From Parcubacteria group bacterium Athens0714_26 (GTDB lineage Bacteria > Patescibacteriota > Minisyncoccia > UBA6257 > 02-FULL-45-10c), in contig VMGU01000005.1 in the NCBI GenBank assembly GCA_007376745.1, positions 1-12,986 of the forward strand: DNA of 12,986 nt. The letters are read 5' to 3'. How positions within the stretch are numbered: the stretch's first letter is position 1; each line of letters starts with the position of its first letter. Made by a program: the position numbers and the translations under genes. Shown here in pieces: positions 5,416 to 11,882 of the stretch. The notes below the pieces were generated by a model. That model did not search any database. It saw only the letters and a list, made by a program, of their open reading frames with translations, and was not told the DNA's origin.

Positions 5416-6654
5416 ATGATGAATAAAGAAAAAATAAAAATATATTTGAAATGGTTTATTAAAAAGCTTGCGAAGTGGACGATTAAAAGATATCAGCCGG
5501 GCGTTATTGCTATTACCGGAAGCGTCGGAAAAACTTCGACCAAAGAAGCTATTTATGCTGTTTTAAAGAACTGCCGTTCGGTGCGGGCCACGAAAGGTAA
5601 TTTTAATAACGAGATTGGTTTGCCTTTAACCATTCTCGGAGATTACCAGAAAATTGAAAGCAAGTTTTTTTGGGTGAAAGTTATTTTAATTTCGCTCGCA
5701 AGATTAATAATTAAGATGAAGTACCCTGAAATTTTAATTTTGGAATACGCCGCCGATAAGCCGGGAGATATGAAATACTTGCTTGAAATTGCCAAGCCAC
5801 AGATAGGAATAGTGACGGCGGTGGGCGAGGTGCCGGCGCATGTTGAATTTTTCAGTGGGCCGGAAGCTGTGGCTCGTGAGAAATCTAAAATTATTGAATC
5901 TTTGTCTAATACCGGCTTTGCAGTTTTAAATTTTGACGACAGGACTGTTTTGGAAATGAAACAGAGAACCAGGGCGCACGTTGCCACTTTTGGCTTTGGT
6001 AGCGGCGCCGAAGTGCGCATAACTAATTTTGAAAACAAAATGAGTAATAATTCTCCGGTGGGCATTGCTTTCAAACTTAATTATGGCGGAAGTTTTGTAC
6101 CCGTGCGTATAGATGGCTGTTTTGGCAAGGCGCAGGCATATGCCGTTGCCGCCGCCAGCTGCGTAGGATTAATTTTTGGCATGAATTTGGTTAAAATTTC
6201 GGAAGCGCTTCTGAATTATCAGTCTCCGCCACAAAGAGCCAGGCTGCTTGTCGGCATTAAACAAACCTACATAATAGACGATTCTTATAACGCGTCCCCT
6301 TTGTCTATGCAAAATTCCATCGAAGCGGTGAAGTCTTTAAAAACAAAAAGGAAAATTGGCGTTTTGGGGGATATGATGGAAATAGGCAAATATACTTCGG
6401 ACGCGCACCAGGCTATTGGTAAAATGGCGGGCAAGGTTTTTGATTTACTTGTAACCGTTGGTATGCGCGGCAAGCTTATCGCTGACGGCGCCGCCAGAGC
6501 CGGTATGCCTAAGAAAAATATTTATAGTTTTGATAGTGCCGATGAAGCGAAATTAAAAGTTCAGGAATTAATGAAAAAAGGTGATTTGATTTTAGTGAAA
6601 GCATCACATTCTGTCGGGCTGGAAAAGGTTGTGGAAGAAATTAAGGTAATGTAG
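5416..6654 (+). CDS. murF: MurF-type Mur ligase lacking the N-terminal domain
   Basis: MurF adds D-Ala-D-Ala to UDP-MurNAc-tripeptide using ATP, the last cytoplasmic step of the monomer. The 412-residue product has the ATP loop ITGSVGKTSTKE (33-44), NNEIGLPL (64-71), the carbamylated-Lys-region AREKSKIIE (153-161) and the MurF signature DDSYNASPLSM (288-298). GVLGDMMEIGKY (315-326) and a C-terminal K-A-S-H-S-V-G-L-E (395-403) follow. The P-loop begins near residue 33, whereas MurF normally has about 100 residues of UDP-substrate domain before it. Here only a basic amphipathic stretch rich in K and W (4-27) is present. A hydrophobic insert (84-99) follows. ftsI ends 35 nt upstream, so no upstream domain has been lost to a frameshift. 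ATG at 5416 or 5419 could start it. The stop is TAG. Confidence 0.85.
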   Translation: MMNKEKIKIYLKWFIKKLAKWTIKRYQPGVIAITGSVGKTSTKEAIYAVLKNCRSVRATKGNFNNEIGLPLTILGDYQKIESKFFWVKVILISLARLIIKMKYPEILILEYAADKPGDMKYLLEIAKPQIGIVTAVGEVPAHVEFFSGPEAVAREKSKIIESLSNTGFAVLNFDDRTVLEMKQRTRAHVATFGFGSGAEVRITNFENKMSNNSPVGIAFKLNYGGSFVPVRIDGCFGKAQAYAVAAASCVGLIFGMNLVKISEALLNYQSPPQRARLLVGIKQTYIIDDSYNASPLSMQNSIEAVKSLKTKRKIGVLGDMMEIGKYTSDAHQAIGKMAGKVFDLLVTVGMRGKLIADGAARAGMPKKNIYSFDSADEAKLKVQELMKKGDLILVKASHSVGLEKVVEEIKVM

Positions 6655-6664
6655 AATTGCGATA

Positions 6665-6686
6665 AATTAAGTATAATTACTTAATT
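6665..6686. promoter_or_regulatory. TATAAT -10 box inside a 22-bp palindrome before tRNA-Glu
   Basis: A perfect TATAAT lies at 6672-6677, predicting a start near 6684, about 5 nt before the tRNA. The -35 position would fall in the last murF codons and has no clear match. The box is centred in AATTAAGTA-TAAT-TACTTAATT (6665-6686), two perfect 9-bp arms with a 4-nt loop. This could be an operator, a weak hairpin or chance in A/T-rich DNA. Confidence 0.5.
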
Positions 6687-6688
6687 AT

Positions 6689-6761
6689 GGCCCCATCGTC
6701 TAGTGGTCCAGGACGTGGCCTTCTCAAGGCCAAAACACGAGTTCGATTCTCGTTGGGGCTA
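6689..6761 (+). tRNA. tRNA-Glu (anticodon CTC)
   Basis: The acceptor is GGCCCCA/TGGGGCT (6689-6695/6754-6760, first pair G-U). The D-arm is GTCT/GGAC (6698-6701/6711-6714), with TAGTGGT typical of tRNA-Glu. The anticodon arm is TGGCC/GGCCA (6716-6720/6728-6732); the loop TTCTCAA gives CTC at 6723-6725, which reads GAG (glutamate). The T-arm is ACGAG/CTCGT with a normal TTCGATT loop, and A6761 is the discriminator. CCA is not encoded. It lies 34 nt after murF and 27 nt before the membrane-protein gene. Confidence 0.94.
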
Positions 6762-6762
6762 C

Positions 6763-6784
6763 ATAATTTATATTATTAAATTAT
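6763..6784. repeat. A/T-only inverted repeat between tRNA-Glu and the next gene
   Basis: ATAATTTA (6763-6770) pairs with TAAATTAT (6777-6784) around TATTAT. It fills most of the 27-nt gap between the tRNA 3' end and the ATG at 6789. It could mark tRNA 3' processing or cover the initiation region, but pure A/T sequence makes chance likely. Confidence 0.35.
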
Positions 6785-6788
6785 ATTT

Positions 6789-7133
6789 ATGATTGTGCCG
6801 AGAATTTTAAAAGATCCCTATACTTTATTTCCTTTTATAATTAGCATCATTTTTATCGTGGTGGGTTTTTCGGTTGTTTATACCAATCTGTCATATGTCC
6901 AGAATCTTTTAGTTATTCACTACGATACCTTTAACGGAATTGATTTTTTGGGCAATAAAAGTGATGTTTTGAATCTGTTGTTTTCTGGCTTGGTGATGAT
7001 CGGGCTTAATATTTTTCTTGGGCGGGAGCTTTATCTTCGGGAAAAGTTTTTGTCTTATTTGTTGGCGTTTTCCACTCCCGTATTCACCTTATTGATTTTA
7101 ATTGGAGTATTTGCTATTATTTCTATTAATTAA
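6789..7133 (+). CDS. Small three-helix membrane protein, unknown function
   Basis: I cannot assign a function. The 114-residue product has three predicted membrane helices (about 13-31, 60-77 and 87-111). Between the first two is a soluble loop with the pattern L-L-V-I-H-Y-D-T-F-N-G-I-D-F-L-G-N-K (40-57). After the second helix comes a charged RELYLREKF turn (79-87). From memory, similar short proteins with an H-Y/F-x-x-x-x-G-I-D-x-x-G loop sit near rplU in other CPR genomes. The loop also faintly recalls the DUF1648/SdpI loop, which I regard as weak. It ends 3 nt before rplU and is almost certainly co-transcribed with it and perhaps with tRNA-Glu. Confidence 0.75.
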   Translation: MIVPRILKDPYTLFPFIISIIFIVVGFSVVYTNLSYVQNLLVIHYDTFNGIDFLGNKSDVLNLLFSGLVMIGLNIFLGRELYLREKFLSYLLAFSTPVFTLLILIGVFAIISIN

Positions 7134-7136
7134 AAT

Positions 7137-7445
7137 ATGTTTGCAGTCATTGAAACCGGAGGGAAGCAATACAGGGTATCCGCCGGGCAAAAATTAAAAG
7201 TAGAAAAACTTAACGCCGAAGCCGGCGCTAATTTACTTTTAGACAAAGTTTTATTGGTTGCCGACGGAGAAGACGTTAAAGTCGGCGCGCCATACGTAGA
7301 CGGCGCCAAGGTTGAAGCTAAGGTGTTGGGTCAAGGTAGAGCCGATAAGGTGATTGTATTTAGATATCATTCCAAGACCCGCTACCGCAAGAAAAAGGGC
7401 CATAGGCAGCACTTTACGGAGCTTGAAATCACTTCTATTAAATAA
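7137..7445 (+). CDS. rplU: Large ribosomal subunit protein L21 (bL21)
   Basis: bL21 binds 23S rRNA, mainly domain I, and is a standard part of the bacterial large subunit. The 102-residue product begins MFAVIETGGKQYRVSAGQ (1-18), the family's signature. It ends with the conserved basic region KVIVFRYHSKTRYRKKKGHR (about 74-93), so both length and start are right. In most bacteria rpmA (L27) follows directly. Here the stop codon is already inside the stem of a terminator and rpmA is absent. The start ATG follows the upstream gene's TAA by three bases. Confidence 0.97.
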   Translation: MFAVIETGGKQYRVSAGQKLKVEKLNAEAGANLLLDKVLLVADGEDVKVGAPYVDGAKVEAKVLGQGRADKVIVFRYHSKTRYRKKKGHRQHFTELEITSIK

Positions 7446-7474
7446 CTCCGAAAGCATTTCGGGGTTATTTTTTT
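7441..7474 (+). terminator. Strong intrinsic terminator of rplU
   Basis: AATAACTCCGAAA (7441-7453) pairs over 13 bp, with one G-U pair, with TTTCGGGGTTATT (7457-7469) around GCA; seven T residues (7468-7474) follow or overlap the stem end. The rplU stop codon (7443-7445) lies in the 5' arm. It separates rplU from murB, which begins 25 nt later. Confidence 0.9.
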
Positions 7475-7486
7475 GAATATTTGGGC

Positions 7487-7492
7487 TAAAAT
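7487..7492 (+). promoter_or_regulatory. Possible -10 box of murB
   Basis: TAAAAT at 7487-7492 is one mismatch from TATAAT. The -35 region would fall in the rplU terminator stem and shows no good match. If used, transcription would begin at about 7499, the murB start codon, giving a leaderless mRNA. This rests on the -10 alone. Confidence 0.3.
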
Positions 7493-7498
7493 GAAGTT

Positions 7499-8422
7499 GT
7501 GAGAATTTTAAAGAATATTTTGTTAAAAAAATACACCACATTTAAAATTGGTTGTAAAACCAGATATTTTATTCAAGCTGACAATAAAAATAAATTATTG
7601 GAAGCCATTCAATGGGCCAAAGATAGAGGTATTAAATTTTTTATTATCGGTGGCGGGTCTAATGTTTTGTTTAGCGATAATGGATTTGATGGTTTAATAA
7701 TTAAAAATTCGTGGGTAGAAGCCAGAAAGGGAAAGGAAGCGGTTTTTGCGTCAAGCGGTGCACCTATGGATTTTTTAGTTAAATTTTATACAAAAAACGG
7801 TTTTAGTGGTTTAGAATGGGCCGGAGGATTACCCGGGACTCTCGGAGGCGCAATTAGAGGTGATGCTGGGGCGTTCGGCGGAGAAATAAGAGAATCTATA
7901 ATTAGCGTTGAGAGTTTTAACACCAACAGCAATAGGGTTATGATGCGGAGTTATAAGGATTGCCGATTTGATTACCGTGATAGTATTTTTAAAAATAATA
8001 ATGATATTATTTTATCCGCGGAGTTAAAATTCAAAATAGGCGATAAAAAAGTTATCAAAGATATAATTAATAGCCATATTATTTATCGAAAAACATATCA
8101 GCCGCTTGAATATCCTAGCGCTGGAAGTTTCTTTAAAAATATTCCCGTGCGGGATGTTTCGGCAAAAATAAAAAATAAATTTATAGCAGTTATTAAGAGT
8201 GATCCATTTCCGGTGATTCCTGCGGCCGCAGTAATTGACGCGCTGGGTTTAAAGGGTTTGATTGTGGGCGGTGCCCAAGTATCAGAAAAACATCCTAATT
8301 TTATTATTAATAAAAATAATGCGTCTTGCGCAGATGCCATAAAATTAATGGATTTAATTAAGAAATCCGCTTTAAAAAAATTTGGAATTGAAATACAAGA
8401 AGATGTCCAAATCAAGTGTTAA
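7499..8422 (+). CDS. murB: UDP-N-acetylenolpyruvoylglucosamine reductase MurB
   Basis: MurB reduces UDP-GlcNAc-enolpyruvate to UDP-MurNAc with NADPH and bound FAD, the second committed step of peptidoglycan precursor synthesis. The 307-residue product has YTTFKIG near the N-terminus, the FAD-binding GGGSN (51-55), GGAIRGDAGAFGGEI (116-130, with D where N is common), Y-R-D-S (159-162), SAGSFFKN with proton donor S210 (207-214) and the C-terminal glutamate in IQEDVQI (E301). All key residues are present. The start is GTG: the nearby ATG at 7491 runs into TGA after three codons. Y-R-x-S and the overall length fit the larger MurB type. It stands apart from the dcw genes upstream, and its stop overlaps that of recR by four bases. 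Confidence 0.94.
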   Translation: MRILKNILLKKYTTFKIGCKTRYFIQADNKNKLLEAIQWAKDRGIKFFIIGGGSNVLFSDNGFDGLIIKNSWVEARKGKEAVFASSGAPMDFLVKFYTKNGFSGLEWAGGLPGTLGGAIRGDAGAFGGEIRESIISVESFNTNSNRVMMRSYKDCRFDYRDSIFKNNNDIILSAELKFKIGDKKVIKDIINSHIIYRKTYQPLEYPSAGSFFKNIPVRDVSAKIKNKFIAVIKSDPFPVIPAAAVIDALGLKGLIVGGAQVSEKHPNFIINKNNASCADAIKLMDLIKKSALKKFGIEIQEDVQIKC

Positions 8423-9027
8423 ATTCTCCTGTCTATCGATTGTTCTAAAGTTTCTTCGTCCGCGAATTCTATTTCGCCTCCGGTTGGAATGCCTCGTCCC
8501 AGCCGTGTGATTTTTTCAGTAAAGTTTTTAAGTTCGCTGGCGAGCATCGCGGCGTTCAGGTCACCGTAAGTGGTCGGATTAAAAGCAATGATTATTTCGG
8601 CAGATTTGCCATTTAAATCTTTATTAATAAATTTTTTCAGGCTATTAAGTCTTAATTTTTGCTCGCTGTCTAAAATACCGGTTTTTTGAAGGTTGCCTAT
8701 GACCAGATAACGCCCATTGAATTTTTTTGTCCGCTCAAGCGATATCAAGTCGGTTTCTTTTTCAACTATCGCGATAATATCTTTGCGTCTGTGTTCGTTG
8801 AGGCAAATTTCGCAGATATTTTTACCTTCATGGTGAGCGTGATAAATAGAAAAACAATTTGCGCAGGTCGCCATTTTGCTTAAGCCGTCAATGCTGTCCG
8901 CCAGCTCCCTGATTTTTGCGTTGCCTAAAGTCGTGATATGAAAAGCTAGCCGTATGGCTTGGCGTGGCCCTATGGACGGAAGTTTAGAAAATAAATCAGA
9001 AAACTTTTTAATAGGGTCTGACAGCAT
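8419..9027 (-). CDS. recR: Recombination protein RecR
   Basis: RecR works with RecO and/or RecF to load RecA at gaps during recombinational repair. The 202-residue product has the family's domain order. A helix-hairpin-helix (LPSIGPRQAIRLAFH, 16-30) is followed by a C4 zinc finger (C55, C58, C72, C75), a Toprim domain starting IIAIVE with E89, and the C-terminal TRLGRGIPTGGEIEFADEETL (174-194). Two Toprim segments differ from common sequences: GRYLVIGN (105-112) in place of Y-H-V-L-G-G, and FNPTTYGDLNA (149-159) in place of N-P-T-x-E-G-E-A-T. It is last in the minus-strand set, 14 nt after dnaB. recR usually follows dnaX-ybaB, so the dnaB linkage is less common. Confidence 0.94.
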   Translation of the reverse strand: MLSDPIKKFSDLFSKLPSIGPRQAIRLAFHITTLGNAKIRELADSIDGLSKMATCANCFSIYHAHHEGKNICEICLNEHRRKDIIAIVEKETDLISLERTKKFNGRYLVIGNLQKTGILDSEQKLRLNSLKKFINKDLNGKSAEIIIAFNPTTYGDLNAAMLASELKNFTEKITRLGRGIPTGGEIEFADEETLEQSIDRRI

Positions 9028-9041
9028 ACGTTGGTTTAGTA

Positions 9042-10379
9042 TTAATGGTATTTGTCTAAGTTTCTAAAGCTGGCTTTTTCAGGGTCAAATTTAAGTTTGA
9101 CTGAGCCAGTGGGGCCGTTGCGGTGTTTGGCTATAATTATCTCGGCTGTATTTTCTTCTTCCGCTGTGGGATTTAGCCGGTCTTTATCTTTACGATAAAT
9201 AAACATTACTACGTCGGCATCTTGTTCAATAGAACCGGATTCCCTCAAGTCGGATAATCTGGGTCGTTTTATTTCACGCTGGTCTACGGCTCGGGAAAGC
9301 TGTGATAGGGCTAGTACCGGCACATTAAGCTCTCTGGCCAGTCCTTTGAGCCCGCGCGAAATTTCCGTGACTTGCTGGACTACATTATCGGAAGAAGTTC
9401 GAGGCATTATTAACTGCAGATAATCTACAACTAACAAACTAAGCCCTTTTTCTGATTGCAATCGGCGCGCCATAGAACGCATTTGCAAGATATTTGGAGA
9501 CGGTGTGTCATCAATATAAATAGAAGAATTAGACAGTTCGTTTAAAGCGGCTTGTATCAATTCAAAATCCTCGTCATTTTTTAATCTTCCGGTCCTTAGT
9601 TCCCAGAGAGGCAGCTGTGCCTCAACAGAGATAAGGCGGTCAATTACCTGCTCTTTGGACATTTCTAAAGAAAAAATTCCTACCGGTTGTTTTTCTTTTA
9701 CGGCAACATGCCGCGCGATGTCCAGAGCCATCGCGGTTTTACCGAGTGATGGCCGCGCTCCGATTATCACGAGGTCGGATTTTTGCAGTCCGGAAAGAAT
9801 ATTGTCAATTTCCGTGAATCCCGTGCCAAGTCCCCTTAGCCCTCCTTCGCCCCTATGAAGTTTTTCTATTCTTTCATAGGCCTCTTTAAGCCCTTCTTTA
9901 ATACTGGTGAATTTTTGGGGTATTGAACGCTGTGAGATTGAAAAAATTTTGGATTCAATATCGTCCAGAAGTATTCCGAGGTCATCGGTGGGGTTAAAAG
10001 CATCCTCGGCAATTTTAGATGAAGCGGATATCAAATCACGTAAAATCTTTTTTTCTTTGACAATTTGCGCGTAGTGACCCACATGGGAAGCGCTGGGTAC
10101 TGATTCCACCAGTTCCGTAAGGTATGTTGTACCCCCGATTGATTTTAATGATTCGTTTTCTTTTAGTTTGGTGGTAACGCTTAAAATATCAATCGGCTCG
10201 TGTTTTTCATAAAGATTTAGAATTGCTTCATAAACTTTATAGTGGGCGGGCTTATAAAAATCTTCCGCTATTAAAATATCGGCGACGTTTATAATTGCAT
10301 TTTTATCAATCATTAAAGCGCCGAGCACTGATTGTTCGGCCTCTATGTTTTGCGGAGGTAGTTTTATAATTTTGGCCAT
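9042..10379 (-). CDS. dnaB: Replicative DNA helicase DnaB
   Basis: DnaB is the hexameric 5'-3' helicase at the replication fork; it also recruits primase. The 445-residue product has the DnaB N-terminal domain (PPQNIEAEQSVLGALMID, 8-25, to about 105), a linker, and the RecA-like domain. Motifs are Walker A GARPSLGKT (207-215), SLEMSKEQ (237-244), Walker B LLVVDYLQLI (315-324), ALSQLSRAVDQR (357-368), SDLRESGSIEQDADVV (376-391) and the arginine-finger region KHRNGPTG (418-425). No intein interrupts the usual insertion sites. The length is normal. The start lies 57 nt after the cysS stop with no Shine-Dalgarno sequence. It should share the corA-cysS transcript, since I see no good promoter in the gap. 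Confidence 0.97.
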   Translation of the reverse strand: MAKIIKLPPQNIEAEQSVLGALMIDKNAIINVADILIAEDFYKPAHYKVYEAILNLYEKHEPIDILSVTTKLKENESLKSIGGTTYLTELVESVPSASHVGHYAQIVKEKKILRDLISASSKIAEDAFNPTDDLGILLDDIESKIFSISQRSIPQKFTSIKEGLKEAYERIEKLHRGEGGLRGLGTGFTEIDNILSGLQKSDLVIIGARPSLGKTAMALDIARHVAVKEKQPVGIFSLEMSKEQVIDRLISVEAQLPLWELRTGRLKNDEDFELIQAALNELSNSSIYIDDTPSPNILQMRSMARRLQSEKGLSLLVVDYLQLIMPRTSSDNVVQQVTEISRGLKGLARELNVPVLALSQLSRAVDQREIKRPRLSDLRESGSIEQDADVVMFIYRKDKDRLNPTAEEENTAEIIIAKHRNGPTGSVKLKFDPEKASFRNLDKYH

Positions 10380-10436
10380 AAGATTAAAATTAGAATCCCA
10401 GCTTCTGAATTTATTTTATTGGTTAAGCCTTAAATT

Positions 10437-11870
10437 TTAAGATTCGATTTTTGTTATCATCTGTCCTACTGGCGTGTCTTCTATAGAGTATCCTAACGCC
10501 TCTATTTTTTTTCTCAAGAGGTCGGACTGGGCAAACTGTTTATTAGTTCTTAATAACTCTCGTTTTAGGGCCAAAAGCTTTATATTCGCGGGAATTTTAA
10601 GGGGTTTCAAGAAAATTTTGAATATTTTAAGCTTTTCGTTCAGCCATCTTGTAATTATTTGCCCGTCTTTTTTGCTCAAATTCCAAATTTTAGGGTTGAT
10701 TTCATTAATAAAGGTAAATATTACGGCCAACGCTTCAGGCGAGTTGAGGTCGTCGTTCATGGCCGCGCAAAAGGCGCCGTCGTATTTTTTAATTTCAATT
10801 TTTACGGAGGAAGATTTATTTTTAAGCAACGATAATTTCGCCAAAAATCCGGAGATATTATCCAGGGTTTTTTGCGCGTCTTTAGCCAGCTGTTCGGTGT
10901 AATTGATGGGGGAGCGATAGTGGTAGCTGGCGATGATATAGCGGTAAACATTTACACGGTGTTTTTTCAGGAAATCATCTACGGATATAAAGTTATTAAG
11001 ACTCTTGCTCATTTTCTTGCCGTCAACAAAAAGTATTCCCATGTGCATCCAAATTTTAACCAAAGGTTTTTTTCCGGAAGCGGATTCTTGCTGGGCGATT
11101 TCTGCCTCGTGATGGGGGAATTTTAATTCGGTGGCGCCGCCGTGAATGTCGTATTGCGTGCCAAAATATTTTTCGGTGATAGCCGTGTCTTCAATGTGCC
11201 AGCCGGGCCTGCCCCAACCAAGCGGTGTTTTCCATAAAGGTTCTCCGCCGTCTATTAAAAATTTTTTACCTTTAGCCTTATCGTCTAGTTCCGAGTCGGT
11301 AAACGTGTCAGGGAATTTCCAGAGTGCAAAATCGCCTTTGTTTATTTTATTTACGGATTCATCTATTCTGGTTACCGCGTCTTCGGCCTGGAGTGAAGTC
11401 CTGCCGGATAATTTGCCGTAATCGATAAACTTGGCGATGTTAAAATACCAGCCATCTTTGATTTTATAGGCATAGCCTTTTTTAAGTAGAGTCTGGACTT
11501 GTTTGGTTATTTCTTTAATGTGTCCGGTGGCGCGGGCATATTTTGTGACCGAGCCGATGTTCAGCTTTTTTTCTCCCTCGTGATAAATTTTTTCGTATTT
11601 TTTGGCGATTAACAGCGGCGATGTTTTTTCATCTATGCCCTTTTTGATTATTTTATTGTCTATATCGGTAATATTTTGCAGATAAAAAACTTTGTATTTT
11701 TGCGAGCGGAGATAGTTAACTATCAGGTCAAACGCGGCAAAGGTGCGGTAATTACCGATATGCGGATAGTCGTATACTGTGGGGCCGCAAACAAAAAGCC
11801 GCAAAGGGCGGTTTTTTGTCGGCTCCAGAATTTCTTTTTTCCCAGATAGGGAATCAAGTATTTTAATCAT
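10437..11870 (-). CDS. cysS: Cysteinyl-tRNA synthetase
   Basis: CysRS charges tRNA-Cys with cysteine. The 477-residue class I synthetase has CGPTVYDYPHIGN (28-40), with H-I-G-N in place of H-I-G-H, and KMSKS (286-290). DIHGGATELKFPHHEAEIAQ (241-260) follows the usual tRNA synthetase path, and the C-terminal helical DALR-like and anticodon parts are present. The active-site zinc normally uses C28, a second Cys, a His and a Glu. Here C28, H253 and E257 are kept, but the second Cys in R-P-G-W-H-I-E-C is Asp (D228, GWHIEDTAI). From memory the same HIGN/E-D-T-A-I form is common in archaea and CPR bacteria. It starts 12 nt after the corA stop, so the two genes are one transcript; no T-box fits in that gap. 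Confidence 0.95.
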   Translation of the reverse strand: MIKILDSLSGKKEILEPTKNRPLRLFVCGPTVYDYPHIGNYRTFAAFDLIVNYLRSQKYKVFYLQNITDIDNKIIKKGIDEKTSPLLIAKKYEKIYHEGEKKLNIGSVTKYARATGHIKEITKQVQTLLKKGYAYKIKDGWYFNIAKFIDYGKLSGRTSLQAEDAVTRIDESVNKINKGDFALWKFPDTFTDSELDDKAKGKKFLIDGGEPLWKTPLGWGRPGWHIEDTAITEKYFGTQYDIHGGATELKFPHHEAEIAQQESASGKKPLVKIWMHMGILFVDGKKMSKSLNNFISVDDFLKKHRVNVYRYIIASYHYRSPINYTEQLAKDAQKTLDNISGFLAKLSLLKNKSSSVKIEIKKYDGAFCAAMNDDLNSPEALAVIFTFINEINPKIWNLSKKDGQIITRWLNEKLKIFKIFLKPLKIPANIKLLALKRELLRTNKQFAQSDLLRKKIEALGYSIEDTPVGQMITKIES

Positions 11871-11882
11871 ATCAATTAAAAT

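Noticed and set aside
8098..8415. Antisense open frame over the 3' half of murB
   Set aside because: murB has all its catalytic motifs in this stretch; the reverse frame has none and no start signal.
10380..10436. Internal promoter before dnaB
   Set aside because: A TCTAAT-like -10 can be seen on the minus strand, but the nearest -35-like sequence is about 27 nt away.
11871..11882. T-box riboswitch before cysS
   Set aside because: Only 12 nt separate corA and cysS, too little for a T-box.
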